64,000 nucleotides of DNA from Haloferax marisrubri (GTDB lineage Archaea; Halobacteriota; Halobacteria; Halobacteriales; Haloferacaceae). Positions 52,300-61,892 of this stretch are shown here, in pieces (position 1 is the first letter of the stretch; every line of letters begins with the position of its first letter). Under the pieces are notes generated by a model. That model did not search any database, was not told where the DNA came from, and was given only the letters and a program-made list of their open reading frames with translations. The position numbers and the translations under genes were made by a program. The stretch covers positions 381,942 to 445,941 of the forward strand of contig NZ_LOPW02000010.1 in assembly GCF_001469875.2 (NCBI RefSeq), written 5' to 3'.

Positions 52300-55203
52300 A
52301 TGGCACGGAACACAACGCGTTCTGTTGGGTGGGTAGCGCTGAGCATCTTCGTCTGTGGATTACTCGTGACTGCACCAGTTGGTGCGGTCAGCGTGGGCAC
52401 GTCCACGACGGACGGGGGAACGACCCCCGCACAACTGAGTAACACGACGGTAACCGTCGACGAGTCCGGAGGGGCGGACTACCTGCGGATTCAAGCGGCG
52501 ATAGACAACGTCTCTGCCGGGTCGACGGTCGAAGTCCGACCGGGGACGTATCGCGAAGCGGTGACGGTCGACAAGAGTCTCACGCTTACCGCGCCGGACG
52601 GCGCGGTGCTGAACGGGTCGACGCTCGACTCCGAGGCGAGCGCGGTAACCATCGTCGGAGACGCCGAGCCGCTGATTTCGGGCTTTACTATCACTCGCTA
52701 CGGTACCACGGGCATCGACGCACAGGGGACGACCGGTGCGTGGGAGGCCACCGACCTCGAAATCGCCGAGACTGACGGCTTCATGGGGACCGGCGTCAAC
52801 GCCGAAGGTTCGAGTGGGAACTGGGTCGTCTCTGACACGCTCGTCCGAGACAGCTACCGAAACGGGGTCAACGCCCGACAGTCGAACGGTTCGTGGCTGC
52901 TCGAAAACGTCACCGTGACTGACACCGTGTTCGGCAACGGCATCCGCGCCGACGAATCGACGGGTGACTGGGTGATGCGGAACGCGACCGTTTCTGACAC
53001 GCGGGACGACACCACCGGTATCGCGGTGTTCGAGACCGTCGGCGACTGGACGATTACTGAAACGACGGTCGTCAACAACTCCCGCGACGGAATCGAAGCG
53101 ACGAACACGGTCGGTTCGTGGCGGATTACGAACAGCACCGTCGCCGAAAACGGGCAGTTCGGCGTCAATGTCGGCGGTCCCGCGACGGCGACCACGACCG
53201 GTGCGAACTGGTCGATTATCGGGGCGACCATCGAGTCGAACGGCGATGCGGGCATCAACGCCGAGGAAGTGACCGGGCCGTGGCGGGTTCACGAGACCCG
53301 ATTGGTCGATAACGGAGTCGGTGTCGACGCGACCGGAGCGGCCGAGCGCGGCGCTGTTGAGCGGAACTGGTGGGGAGCGACGGACGGCCCGTCGGGCGTG
53401 GCAAACGGTTCCGGTGACGCCGCGACCGGGAACCTCTCGGTCACGCCGTACTACACCGATTCGGCACTGACGGCGCTCTCGACTGCCTCGGCTGGCGATG
53501 GCGTCGACGTGTCTACGTCGGCGACGATGATCTCGCCGGACGAACCGGGGGCGCTTCGGACGGAACTCACCAATACCGGTGACACCGCCGTCTCGACCGC
53601 CGTCGTCTTCGACGACCTCGCGGGCGTGACCGTCCGAGAGGCGGACGCCAGCGCCGGCACCTGGGACAACGACACCGACGAGTGGGAGATTGGAGCCCTG
53701 CAAGCGGGCGCGAGCGCTTCCTTGACGCTCGACGTGAGTGCAGACACCTCCGGAACGTCGCTCCCGTCCGAGCGGAACGTCTCGGCGACGATGACCACCG
53801 GTGAGACGACCCAGTCGCTCAGCTACCCGGTCACCGTGGCGGCGGCCGATGACCTCTCAATGACCGTCGGAACCGTGACCGCGGAGACAGGTGAGACGGT
53901 CGTAATTCCCATCGAGACGGAACCGGTCCGCGGCGGCGTCTATTACGCCGGAACCGTCTCGTTCGACGCGTCGGTTGTGCACGTCGCGAACGTCTCGATG
54001 GACGACGAAGACGCGTTCGTCTGGTCGGAGGCCGACAACCAGAACGGAACCGTCGAGTTCGGCATCGAGAGCGCCGACTACCTCACAGACCCGGTTGTGA
54101 ACGTGACGTTCGACGTCGTCGGAGATAGTGGGACGGCGACTGCAGTAAACGTCAGCGACCGGACGGTCTACACGACCGGCGCGGATTACGTCGGCTTCCC
54201 CGTGACCAACGGGTCGGTCAGCGTCGCGTCCGGAGAGGGTGACACGGGCGACACGGCCCCGCCCGAACTCGATAGCGAGGCTGTACAGCAAGACGACGAC
54301 ATCGCCGTGACCGTCTCCTCGAACGAGTCGCTCGCGTCGCTCACGGGAGTGCTCTCCGACAGCGATAGCGTGTACCGCGAGCAGATCACGCTGAGTGCGT
54401 TCGACGAATCGGTCCTGAACGGGACGTACGTGTACGAGACCGTGTACGGCGGGGCCGGCGACGGCGAGTACGAGTTCACCGCGACCGCGACCGACACCGC
54501 CGGTAACGAGGTGACGGAGACGGAGACGTTCCTCATCGGCACCCAGTCGAGTAACGACTCGACGATACGGCTCTCCGTCGAAACGCCGACCGAGGCCGTC
54601 GGCGTAAACGACACCGCGCCCGTCGAACTCGTCGCCGGCGACGTCGACTCCTTCGTCGGCGCGTACGAGGCGACCGTGTCGGTCCCCGCCGAGTCGGGCG
54701 TCCGTTTCACGTCGGCGAACGTTACCGGCTCGCCCGCGTTCTCGGACGCGGAGTACAGCGAGAACAACACGACAGTCCGACTGAGCGCCGTGGGGATGGA
54801 GACTGCAGACGGACCGTCGCCGGACCTCGCCGAACTTACGGTGGCTGTGGACCGGGTCAGCGGAGAGCGCGAGGAACAGATACCGGTCACGGTCTCGAAC
54901 GCGAACGTCTCCGACGAGAACGGAACTGAACTGTCCGTTGAGTCCACGGAGAACGGCACGCTGGACGTCGTGACGCTGTCGGCAATCGGGCCGAGCGAAC
55001 TGCCCCCGACGGACCCGGACGGTGACGGCCACTACGAGGACGTCAACGGCGACGGGAACGTGACCGTCTCGGACGTACAAGCACTCTTCACCAGCCGAGA
55101 CGACGCGAGCGTCCGCGAACAGGCCTCGCTGTTCGACTTCAACGACAACGGACGGTTCAACATCGTCGACATCCAGCGCCTGTTCTACACCGAACTGGTC
55201 TGA
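52300..55203 (+). CDS. Secreted beta-helix protein with two cohesin-like modules and a dockerin
   Basis: A 967-residue protein. After a signal peptide (VGWVALSIFVCGLLVTAPVG), a right-handed beta-helix region of the pectate-lyase/NosD type covers about 55-370 (YLRIQAAIDNVSAGSTVEV, then repeated NGVNA, NGIRA, DGIEA turns). A Big-like domain follows. Cohesin-like module one is about 516-644 and two about 753-894 (VNDTAPVELVAGDVDSFVGA). The dockerin (about 904-967) has loops DVNGDGNVTVSDVQALF and DFNDNGRFNIVDIQRLF. With two cohesins plus a dockerin it could bridge partners. No lyase active site can be confirmed. Confidence 0.88.
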   Translation: MARNTTRSVGWVALSIFVCGLLVTAPVGAVSVGTSTTDGGTTPAQLSNTTVTVDESGGADYLRIQAAIDNVSAGSTVEVRPGTYREAVTVDKSLTLTAPDGAVLNGSTLDSEASAVTIVGDAEPLISGFTITRYGTTGIDAQGTTGAWEATDLEIAETDGFMGTGVNAEGSSGNWVVSDTLVRDSYRNGVNARQSNGSWLLENVTVTDTVFGNGIRADESTGDWVMRNATVSDTRDDTTGIAVFETVGDWTITETTVVNNSRDGIEATNTVGSWRITNSTVAENGQFGVNVGGPATATTTGANWSIIGATIESNGDAGINAEEVTGPWRVHETRLVDNGVGVDATGAAERGAVERNWWGATDGPSGVANGSGDAATGNLSVTPYYTDSALTALSTASAGDGVDVSTSATMISPDEPGALRTELTNTGDTAVSTAVVFDDLAGVTVREADASAGTWDNDTDEWEIGALQAGASASLTLDVSADTSGTSLPSERNVSATMTTGETTQSLSYPVTVAAADDLSMTVGTVTAETGETVVIPIETEPVRGGVYYAGTVSFDASVVHVANVSMDDEDAFVWSEADNQNGTVEFGIESADYLTDPVVNVTFDVVGDSGTATAVNVSDRTVYTTGADYVGFPVTNGSVSVASGEGDTGDTAPPELDSEAVQQDDDIAVTVSSNESLASLTGVLSDSDSVYREQITLSAFDESVLNGTYVYETVYGGAGDGEYEFTATATDTAGNEVTETETFLIGTQSSNDSTIRLSVETPTEAVGVNDTAPVELVAGDVDSFVGAYEATVSVPAESGVRFTSANVTGSPAFSDAEYSENNTTVRLSAVGMETADGPSPDLAELTVAVDRVSGEREEQIPVTVSNANVSDENGTELSVESTENGTLDVVTLSAIGPSELPPTDPDGDGHYEDVNGDGNVTVSDVQALFTSRDDASVREQASLFDFNDNGRFNIVDIQRLFYTELV

Positions 55204-55346
55204 CTTCGCTCGCTGGCTGACCGCTTGTTTTCGGTCCGACTGTTCTCATCAACGCCTCGGGCCCCTCGAAGCCGTATCTCGCCCTCGAATCTGTCAATGT
55301 ATCTAATCTTTATATGTCTGCTCCACGAAGTGTGGTATGATCACGC

Positions 55347-55724
55347 ATGGGGCCGCCACCGCGAGTTCTCGTCTACGGACCACCGCCAGAGCGGGCCTGG
55401 CACCCGCAGAGCGACGTCGAAATCCGATACGTGACCGAGACTGAAGCGCTTCGCCGGCTCGCGTCGTCGAAAGATCCGACGGTCGTCGTCTGTCTTCACG
55501 CACCGCCGTCTTACCGAGGTGGGGTCGCCGCGCGCGTCACTCGTCGCGTCGACGGTTCCCAGCCGGTCGTCGTCACCGGTTGGGAGACCGCCCGCTCACC
55601 CAGCCTCGAACCGGTCGATTCGGACCTCGTGAAAACCGTCGGTCTCCCGGACGACGAACCGCTCCCGGAGGCGCTGTTCGACGTCGTCGACAAAGTCGGT
55701 GCGCGTCTGGCGGCCCACGCGTGA
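55347..55724 (+). CDS. Small alpha/beta hypothetical protein
   Basis: A 125-residue protein (MGPPPRVLVYGPPPERAWHP). Alternating strands and helices such as VEIRYVTETEALRRLASS and DPTVVVCLHAPPS faintly recall a receiver-like fold without the phosphoacceptor. A TATA-like CTTTATATG at about 55308-55316 supports the ATG at 55347. No family is assigned. Confidence 0.65.
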   Translation: MGPPPRVLVYGPPPERAWHPQSDVEIRYVTETEALRRLASSKDPTVVVCLHAPPSYRGGVAARVTRRVDGSQPVVVTGWETARSPSLEPVDSDLVKTVGLPDDEPLPEALFDVVDKVGARLAAHA

Positions 55725-56042
55725 CGTGACCTCGCTCGGCCCTGCGACGACCGCCACCTGTCAGAAGTGGCAACCCTCCGACTGACCGTAACAATTAGCA
55801 TGCTCGATTCTTCTTGTCATATCGTGAACGTCGGAGTAATCACGTGCCTGCACGGCGATTCACGGCAGTACGACGCGTGAGGGGCTGCTGCCGACCGCCG
55901 TCCGACGCGGCTTCGCGCAATCCACGTCGTGCGTGGCTCGTGATGGTTCGACGGACAACCCGACACTAACTATGAGCTCTTCGAACACGCCCGGTTCAAT
56001 GCGAGTCGTCTGGACAGCGTCCAACCGTTTGGGGGATGCGAG
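55725..56042. other. Intergenic region with a possible short leader ORF
   Basis: No full gene is seen. A 24-codon frame (55972-56046; MSSSNTPGSMRVVWTASNRL) ends in an ATGA overlap with the next gene's start, so it may be a coupled leader peptide. GGGGGATG just before the start resembles a ribosome-binding site. Confidence 0.35.
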
Positions 56043-57023
56043 ATGAAACTGAAAGCGCGGCACGGTTTCCTGCTGCTTCTGGCGCTCGCGCTCGCCGTCG
56101 CGCCCGGGGTGAGCGCCGCGGCCGGGTCGACGGCCGTCGCGCTCGAACCGACGAACCAGACGGTCGAGAACGGCGAGACGGCGACGTTCGACGTGGTCGT
56201 GACGAACGCCTCCGGCGGCGTCGGCGCGGCGAACATCTCGTTCTCGGTCGCCAACGAGACGGCGACCATCACGCAGGTCGCGTTCAGTCACGAGACGGCC
56301 GAGGTCACCACGACGTACGCGAGTGACAACAGCTCTGCGACGCTCACCGGCTACGGACTCGACACGAACCAGACCGGCTCGGTGGTCGTCGCCACCGTCA
56401 CGGTCGAAGGGAACGCGACGAGTACGGCCGAAACCATGGTCACGCCGCACGTCAATGCGCTCGGTGACGAGGACGGCAACGACTACACGGTGAGCGAGGA
56501 GCAGTCCGCACAGCTTGAGGTGACGACTTCCTCGTCGGGCGGTGGCGGCTCCGACGGCGGGGACGACAGCGACGGTGATGGTGGCTCCGGTGACGGCGGC
56601 GACGGTGACACAGAATCGGCGACCGTCACCAACCTCTCGGTCGGCACGACCGATGTCGAGACCGGCGAGAACGTCGAAGTCACGGCGACCGTCCTGAACG
56701 ACGGCGACGTGACGACGAACGCGACGGTCAACCTCACGGTCGACGGGGCGGTCCGAACGACGAAGACCGTCTCCGACCTCGACCCCGGCAACGAATCGAC
56801 CGTCGTGTTCCTCCTGGCGTTCCAGCAGGCGGGGACGTACAACCTCTCCGTCGGCGGCGAGTGGGCGACGGTCACGGTCGCCGAGCCGGACACGACCACC
56901 TCCGACCCGGTGACGACCTCAACGCCGACGGAGACGGAGAGCCAAGCGCCCGGCTTCGGCGTGCTGACGGCGCTCCTCTCGCTGGTCGCGCTCGTCGGTG
57001 CGGCGCGTCTGCGGGCCGAGTAA
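56043..57023 (+). CDS. PGF-anchored surface protein with cohesin-like and CARDB-like domains
   Basis: A 326-residue protein: a signal peptide (1-27), a cohesin-like module (about 28-158; TVENGETATFDVVVTNASGG), an acidic Gly/Asp linker, a CARDB-like domain (about 195-285; NVEVTATVLNDGDVTTNATV), a Thr-rich stalk and a PGF-CTERM end (QAPGFGVLTALLSLVALVGA). It resembles the anchored cohesin protein at 49.0-49.9 kb but carries one extra domain. It lacks a dockerin and is a second candidate anchor. The FtsX-like transporter genes follow it. Confidence 0.88.
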   Translation: MKLKARHGFLLLLALALAVAPGVSAAAGSTAVALEPTNQTVENGETATFDVVVTNASGGVGAANISFSVANETATITQVAFSHETAEVTTTYASDNSSATLTGYGLDTNQTGSVVVATVTVEGNATSTAETMVTPHVNALGDEDGNDYTVSEEQSAQLEVTTSSSGGGGSDGGDDSDGDGGSGDGGDGDTESATVTNLSVGTTDVETGENVEVTATVLNDGDVTTNATVNLTVDGAVRTTKTVSDLDPGNESTVVFLLAFQQAGTYNLSVGGEWATVTVAEPDTTTSDPVTTSTPTETESQAPGFGVLTALLSLVALVGAARLRAE

Positions 57024-57213
57024 CTCGCTTTCGACTCGCTCCAGCCGAGTGAGTGGTCGGGAGTCGAGGCATCGACGTGTAACTGTTTTTGAGTTCGCCA
57101 GTACGCTCCCGAGTCTCCGACTTCCCGGGGGCGTGCAGTCCGGTCAGACGGGGGTCGGCGGAACCACACACACTTAATGTGAGTGCTCGTGAGTCTCGCG
57201 TTAGAGAACGCTA

Positions 57214-60186
57214 ATGGGCTACCGTCGAGCACTTTCGTTCAGCTGGGAGACGCGCGACACACTCGCGGTGCTCGTTATCGCCCTCACCGTCTCGTTTCTC
57301 GTTGGCGCCGCGGTTCTCGGCGTCTCGCTCGGCCAGCAGACGACGACTATCTCCGACGAGTTCGGGACGAGCTACCACGTCGAGCGCGCGGCCTCTCCGT
57401 CGAGCGTCGCGGGCGCGAGCGACTCCGAAGTCCAACTCGTCTTCGTTCGCGCGACCATCGATGGGACGCCCGCGACGATTGTGGGTATCCCGCCGGATGC
57501 GCCGGAACTCACCGTCCGGGGACAGACAATCGACTTCCCACGGCCGGCCACCGGAACGCTCGCCGTCGTCGGCGGACCGCCTTCTGGCGAGACCGTCACG
57601 CTCGAAGCGGATGGGACGGCGACGACGGCCACGGTCGCAGGCCGTTCGGGTCATCAGGTCCTCCGAGATAGCTGGTACATCACCCGCACCGAGACGGTTT
57701 CGGAGTTCGAGGCGACCGAGGTAGTCACCATCGAACGGGCGGACGGCGAACCGGCGACGCCGCTGTTGTCGGCGCTCCAGTTCTTCGTCCGCGGCACCGA
57801 CCAACTAGTCCGCCTGCTCCAACTCGCGACGCTCGCGAGCGGGATTCTCGTCGGCGTGACGACGTACAGCGTCATCCGACTCACGGTCAAAGAGCGGCGG
57901 CCGGATATCGCCGTGCTCCGCTCGACGGGCGCGACGCCGCGGCAAATCGTCGGCGTGTATACGCTCCGCGCCATCACGCTCGCGGCCATTGGGCTGGCGC
58001 TCGGCTACAGTATCGGCGTCATACTCGTCCGTGCGGTCCTGAACGCGGCCGTGTACGCCGGCCTCCCGACCTCGCTCGCGCTCGCGCTCACGCCGACGGT
58101 CGTCCAACTGCTCGGACTGGCGGCCGCCGTGCTTCTCGTCGCCGGCGTCGTCGCCGGCCTGACCGCGTCGTACCCCGAAGCGACGAAACCGCTGGACCGG
58201 CTGTCGTCGCCGGGACAGCCGACCGCCGAAGGCTCCCGGTCGCCGCTCAAACGACTGTTCGAGACGCGGCTGCTCGGGTGGGAGGCGACCGTGCCTACCG
58301 TCGCAACGCTGAGCGTGTTCATGGGCGTGGTGCTGTTGCTGTCGGCCGTCATCGGCGCGGTCGGCCCGCTGTCGGGCGTCGGCCAGCAGACGATTACAGA
58401 GCCGGACGCACCGCATCCCATCGCCAGTAACGTCCCGGAGTCGTACGCGTCCGCGCTCCGCAGTCAGGGCGTCGCGGTCAGCCCGGAGATTCTCCTCTTC
58501 GAAGTGTACCGCAGTACGCCGTTCGTCGCCCGGGGGGTGAACTACTCCGCGTACGAGTCGTTGGCGCACACGACGCTGACGGCGGGACGGGAACCGACCG
58601 GCGACGACGAGGCGCTCATCGGGGCGAGCCTCGCCGAGGCGACCGACCTCGCAGTCGGCGACACGCTCGTTCTCGGCGGCAGCACGACCCCCGGAATCAC
58701 GCGAATCGAAATCGTGGGACGGTTCGCCGGAACCGGTGTCCAAGACGACCAACTGTTGGTGTCGCTCGACACGGCGCGTCATCTCACGACGACGGGGGAT
58801 AACGGGGTTCAGTTCATCAGAACCAGCGGCCTCGCCGACGGCGGGACAAACACGTCCACAATCGTGGTCACCGACGCGACGGTCACCCGTCGTGATGGGA
58901 ACTTCGGCGTCGCCGTCGAGGCCACGAACCTCGGGCTGAGCGACGCCTCGCGGCCCGTCTCGGTCACGCTCGGCGACGCGACGGCGGAGGCCGCGCTCTC
59001 GGTGCCCAGTCGCCGGTCGACGACGACGTTCGTCGCGTTCGAGACGCCGCCGGAAGGCACCGTCTCCCTCTCGGTGGCCGACGTGACGAAGTCGGTGACG
59101 GTCGACGAGCGAGGCCGCGTCGTCGAGCCACTTCGCGTGACCATCCCCACGTCGATACCCGTCGGGAGCGCGCCGCGAGTCAGCGTCTCGCGGGGCGGCG
59201 AGCCGGTCGCGAACGCGACGGTCTTGGTCGACGGCCGGAGTCAGACCCAAACGATGGACGCGAGCGGGGCGACCCGCGTCCGGTTCAACGAGACCGGGAC
59301 GTCCGTCGTGTCGGTTCGCGCCGGCTCCCAACAGCGTAACACCACCGTGACCGTCTCCGACGACGCGACTCGGCGACCGGTCCAGACGCTCTCGCTCTCG
59401 CCGCAGGCCCCGACGCTGTTCACGTCGCCGACGGTGACGGCGCGACTCAGTAACCCGTGGGCACAGCGGCTGAACGCGACGGTGACCATTCGCGGCCCGG
59501 GGACGAACGTCGAGCGGGCCGTCTCGCTCGCACCGGGCGGAAGCGGTCGCGTCTCGGCGACCCTCCCACAGCGACCGGCCGGAGCGTACACCGTCTCGTC
59601 GCAGGTCGGCGCGGGCGAGGAGACGACGCTCACCTACCGCGTCCGAGGCGACGAGCGGTTGGCGACGGCGCTCGCGGGGAGCGGTCGCTACACGAGCGGC
59701 GGCGGCATCGCACAGGCGATTCAGCTCGTCTTCGGGAACCTCGAAGTGCTCCTCGCCGCGGTCGTCGCGCTCGTGAGCCTCATGACGGTCGGGAGCACGA
59801 CCGCGGCGTTCACGCGGAGCACCTACGGCGTTCGGAAGACCATCGGCGTGTACCGCGTGACCGGGGCGCGCCGGACCGACGTCCTCCGGCTCGTCCTCTT
59901 CGACACGCTGAAAGTCGGCCTCGTCGCGTCGGTCGTCGCGTTCGCCATCGCCACCGCGGCGGTGACGGCGCTCCTGTCGCTCGGCGAACTCCGCGTGTTC
60001 GGCGTCGCGCTCACGCCGGTGTTCTCGCCCGGCGTCGTCGCCGGGATGGTTCTCGCGGGCCTCGGACTCGCGGTCACGAGCGCCTGTCTCGCGACGGGCT
60101 ATCTGTTGCTGCAGGACCCCGCCGCACTCTTAGTGGATAGACATATACCGACGCCCGAGGGAGAGGAACGTATCACCAATGAGTAA
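57214..60186 (+). CDS. FtsX-like ABC permease with large extracellular domains
   Basis: A 990-residue permease of the FtsX/MacB/LolC type. TM1 is near the N-terminus, followed by an extracellular domain (about 38-190; [26 protein letters not shown]). The first FtsX core (about 195-310) contains ERRPDIAVLRSTGATPRQIV. A second, larger extracellular region (about 390-830) includes Ig-like sequence. The C-terminal FtsX core (about 855-990) contains GVRKTIGVYRVTGARRTDVL. It shares many motifs with the permease at 62.6 kb. Probably exports or releases surface proteins or lipids. Confidence 0.85.
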   Translation: MGYRRALSFSWETRDTLAVLVIALTVSFLVGAAVLGVSLGQQTTTISDEFGTSYHVERAASPSSVAGASDSEVQLVFVRATIDGTPATIVGIPPDAPELTVRGQTIDFPRPATGTLAVVGGPPSGETVTLEADGTATTATVAGRSGHQVLRDSWYITRTETVSEFEATEVVTIERADGEPATPLLSALQFFVRGTDQLVRLLQLATLASGILVGVTTYSVIRLTVKERRPDIAVLRSTGATPRQIVGVYTLRAITLAAIGLALGYSIGVILVRAVLNAAVYAGLPTSLALALTPTVVQLLGLAAAVLLVAGVVAGLTASYPEATKPLDRLSSPGQPTAEGSRSPLKRLFETRLLGWEATVPTVATLSVFMGVVLLLSAVIGAVGPLSGVGQQTITEPDAPHPIASNVPESYASALRSQGVAVSPEILLFEVYRSTPFVARGVNYSAYESLAHTTLTAGREPTGDDEALIGASLAEATDLAVGDTLVLGGSTTPGITRIEIVGRFAGTGVQDDQLLVSLDTARHLTTTGDNGVQFIRTSGLADGGTNTSTIVVTDATVTRRDGNFGVAVEATNLGLSDASRPVSVTLGDATAEAALSVPSRRSTTTFVAFETPPEGTVSLSVADVTKSVTVDERGRVVEPLRVTIPTSIPVGSAPRVSVSRGGEPVANATVLVDGRSQTQTMDASGATRVRFNETGTSVVSVRAGSQQRNTTVTVSDDATRRPVQTLSLSPQAPTLFTSPTVTARLSNPWAQRLNATVTIRGPGTNVERAVSLAPGGSGRVSATLPQRPAGAYTVSSQVGAGEETTLTYRVRGDERLATALAGSGRYTSGGGIAQAIQLVFGNLEVLLAAVVALVSLMTVGSTTAAFTRSTYGVRKTIGVYRVTGARRTDVLRLVLFDTLKVGLVASVVAFAIATAAVTALLSLGELRVFGVALTPVFSPGVVAGMVLAGLGLAVTSACLATGYLLLQDPAALLVDRHIPTPEGEERITNE

Positions 60187-61843
60187 CGGACGCCGCCGCG
60201 GATTCGTGATTCTCATCGCGGGTGTCGCCCTCGCGTTCGCCCTCCGCGCCCTCCCCCTTTATTGGAGCGGCTATCCCTCTACGCTCGACGGATTCGACTA
60301 CGCGTGGTTAGCGAAGACGGCCACGGAGACGGGGTCGCTCCCCCTCACGCAGCGAGCAGATAACCTCGTGTTCAGCACCTATCTGAGCGTCGTGTCGCTC
60401 GTCACCGACGCCGTTCCCCTCCGATCGATTCAGCCGCTTGCGACGGCCGTTGGCGGGATTATCTGTTTCGTCGGCGGCGTCGTCGCTCGCCGCGTGCTCC
60501 GCGACAGCGGGTCGCGCGACGAGACCGCCACGGCGGTCGGGGCGGTGACGGCGACGCTCCTCGCCATTCAGGGGCTGTTCCTCCGTCGGACCGCCGTTCC
60601 CGACGAGGAGATACTCGGCATCCTCCTCGTGATTACCCTCGCGTTCTGCCTGCATCTCGCGCTCCGCAGTCAGCGCCTCCGCTGGTGGCTCGTCGTCGGG
60701 CTGCTCCTCGCCGTGTTCCCGATGACGCACACGTTCTCGACGTTCATCGCCGCGCTCGTCGTGACCGCGCTCGTCGTGCGCCACGTCTCCGTGCGGCTCT
60801 CGCTCCGGTCGGTGCTCGGGCCGGGCGCACTCGCGGTCGCCTTCTGGGCGTACATGTTTTCGTACTACCGCTTCGCCGAGTCGTCGACGACGCTCAGCGT
60901 CCCGTACGTGAACCGAGTCATGGCCTATCCCGGACTCTTCCTCGCGTGGCTCATCCTCCTCGCCATCGGCATCGTGTGGGTCCAACAGACCGGCCGCCGG
61001 GTCAAGCAGGTCTCGTATCTCGCCGTCGTCGGCTCCTTCTTCGCCATCGTCGGGCTCAACGCCGTCTCGCCGATATTCCCGGGGACGACCCAGACGCCGC
61101 CGCTCATCTTGGGGCTCGTCGCGATTCTCGGCGTGTTCGCGGTCACCGCCGCCTTCGGGCTCGAACTGTTCGAGTCGTACCGCGGCGGCGCGATACCGAC
61201 GGCGATGTTCCTCGCGCCGGTCACCATCATCGGGTTCGGCCTCACCGCGTCGCTCACGCCCGAGTACTACGACACGGTCATGCGCGCCCAGACCTTCCTG
61301 CACGTCCCGGCGGCGATGCTCGTCGGCGTCGTTCTCGTGCGCCTCCTGCAGGGCGTCTCGCGTTCGACCTCGGGACGAACGCTCCGTCTCGCGCTCGTCG
61401 CGCTCGTGCTCGTCTCGACGCTGGCGACCGCGCCGCTCGCGTATCTCACGATGGACACCGCGACCGTCCCGACCACGACGTACGAGTCGGAGTTCGAAGG
61501 CGTCCGGTTCGCGTCCACGCACACCGACTCGCCGTGGGTGAGCGACCACTCGCTGACGCGGGTCGGCGCGCACTACTTCAAGGCACAGGTCGGCTACAGC
61601 GCCGTCGCGAACTGGCTCTCCGGCGGGCCAAGCCCTGACTGTCTCGTCATCTCACAGCACTCGTGGACGACGACCGGTGCCCACCTCTTCCCGAACGCGC
61701 CGGGGACCGTCTCGGCCACCACGTACGCCGAGTGGACCGCGACGCGCAACGTCGTCTACGCAAACACCGGGAACGACCCCGTCTCGGTGTCCCGGCCGGT
61801 CGGGAACGCGACGTGCGCGGCCGCGACGAACCAGACGGTGTGA
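60179..61843 (+). CDS. Polytopic membrane protein, GT-C glycosyltransferase-like
   Basis: Overlaps the permease gene by 8 bases. A 554-residue protein with about 12 hydrophobic segments. The first extracellular loop contains LDGFDYAWLAKTATETGSLP, with an acidic motif in the position typical of GT-C enzymes such as AglB-type oligosaccharyltransferases. The C-terminal soluble part (about 440-554) is extracellular-like and ends in a polar tail. Remote similarity only; a role in glycosylating the neighbouring surface proteins is inference. Confidence 0.65.
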   Translation: MSNGRRRGFVILIAGVALAFALRALPLYWSGYPSTLDGFDYAWLAKTATETGSLPLTQRADNLVFSTYLSVVSLVTDAVPLRSIQPLATAVGGIICFVGGVVARRVLRDSGSRDETATAVGAVTATLLAIQGLFLRRTAVPDEEILGILLVITLAFCLHLALRSQRLRWWLVVGLLLAVFPMTHTFSTFIAALVVTALVVRHVSVRLSLRSVLGPGALAVAFWAYMFSYYRFAESSTTLSVPYVNRVMAYPGLFLAWLILLAIGIVWVQQTGRRVKQVSYLAVVGSFFAIVGLNAVSPIFPGTTQTPPLILGLVAILGVFAVTAAFGLELFESYRGGAIPTAMFLAPVTIIGFGLTASLTPEYYDTVMRAQTFLHVPAAMLVGVVLVRLLQGVSRSTSGRTLRLALVALVLVSTLATAPLAYLTMDTATVPTTTYESEFEGVRFASTHTDSPWVSDHSLTRVGAHYFKAQVGYSAVANWLSGGPSPDCLVISQHSWTTTGAHLFPNAPGTVSATTYAEWTATRNVVYANTGNDPVSVSRPVGNATCAAATNQTV

Positions 61844-61856
61844 CCGAGTAGCCGTA

Positions 61857-61866
61857 CACTATACAT
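61857..61866 (+). promoter_or_regulatory. TATA box before the LolD/MacB-type ATPase gene
   Basis: CACTATACAT lies 27-36 bases before ATG 61893 and touches the alternative GTG at 61869, which argues for the ATG start. Confidence 0.55.
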
Positions 61867-61892
61867 AGGTGAAGCATGAAGGGAGCATATCG

